DNA from: Porphyromonas sp.
GTDB taxonomy: Bacteria; Bacteroidota; Bacteroidia; Bacteroidales; Porphyromonadaceae
Assembly: GCA_022772085.1 (NCBI GenBank)
Contig: JALFBN010000003.1
Coordinates: 1-64,000 of the forward strand
Reading direction: 5' to 3'
Length of the DNA: 64,000 bases
In this document: piece after piece, positions 63,879-64,000 of the stretch
How the letters are laid out: each line of letters starts with the position of its first letter
Position numbering within the stretch: position 1 is the first letter of the stretch
The notes under the pieces: generated by a model
The model's input: only the letters and a program-made list of their open reading frames with translations
Told to the model about the DNA's origin: nothing
The model's database searches: none
Translations under genes and position numbers: made by a program

Positions 63879-64000
63879 TTATTTATTGAAAGCTTGAATA
63901 ATCGGGAGAAAGGAATCAACGGCAAGGGCAGCCCCTCCAATAAGACCTCCATCAACATCAGGATTAGCAAATAACTCCTTTGCATTAGATGCTTTGCAAC
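63879..64000 (-). CDS. tpiA: Triosephosphate isomerase, C-terminal fragment (cut by window edge)
   Basis: Forty codons run to a TAA stop. [21 protein letters not shown] is the hallmark phosphate-binding end of TpiA, followed by the final helix FLPIIQAF. The rest of the gene lies to the right of the window. It is first of the tpiA-SPOR-folE group visible here. Confidence 0.9.
   Translation of the reverse strand, partial: CKASNAKELFANPDVDGGLIGGAALAVDSFLPIIQAFNK

Overview
The window looks like chromosomal DNA of a Bacteroidetes bacterium close to Porphyromonas. The basis is: repeated Bacteroidetes-type promoters (TTG/TTTG, about 20 bp, TAnnTTTG), very weak Shine-Dalgarno sites, a secreted protein with a type IX secretion C-terminal domain, a tryptophanase gene, DUF4836, DUF4290 and CreD families, an Asp-type MurA, and a C-terminally extended LysS. 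The species cannot be named from the sequence alone.

Left part (1-25 kb, + strand). The window opens with the end of an ISAs1-type insertion sequence. A promoter, ftsA, ftsZ and yqeY follow, then murD, ftsW, murG, murC and ftsQ: a division and cell-wall cluster in permuted order, closed by a strong terminator. Next come serC, a short serA and a DUF1015 gene with structured spacers and their own terminator, then tnaA. After that lie an A+T-rich outer-membrane beta-barrel gene behind a palindrome, a glycosyltransferase gene, and a compact run: YitT membrane protein, periplasmic cyclophilin, RsmI-like and RsmF-like methyltransferases, and a T9SS cargo protein built from two repeats of one module.

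Middle part (25-45 kb, - strand). A nearly 15 kb run on one strand goes from lysS through gpsA, pgi, DUF4290, murA, rimM and dxr into an ABC transporter/GntR/CreD/DUF4836 group and a second ABC ATPase/FtsX-like permease pair. To its right are an isolated G+C-rich HU-like gene with a striking upstream repeat array, a TlpA-like lipoprotein gene, a biotin-precursor operon (bioF-bioG-bioC) and tRNA-Arg(TCT).

Right part (45-64 kb, - strand). This holds a UvrD/PcrA helicase overlapped by a gene for a SWIM-finger protein with a decayed SNF2-like ATPase domain. Next is a two-gene operon of a RIC-type diiron repair protein and a LuxR regulator whose receiver lacks its phospho-acceptor. An eight-gene housekeeping run follows (glyS, FKBP lipoprotein, surE, lpxB, lepA, dnaB, mtaB, glycosyltransferase), then hup, and finally tpiA(partial)-SPOR-folE-TnpR-like-miaA. 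Most genes are ordinary core genes. The accessory interest lies in the IS/dcw junction, the HU-like locus with its repeats, the decayed SWIM/SNF2 protein, the unphosphorylatable LuxR/RIC pair, and the duplicated T9SS protein.
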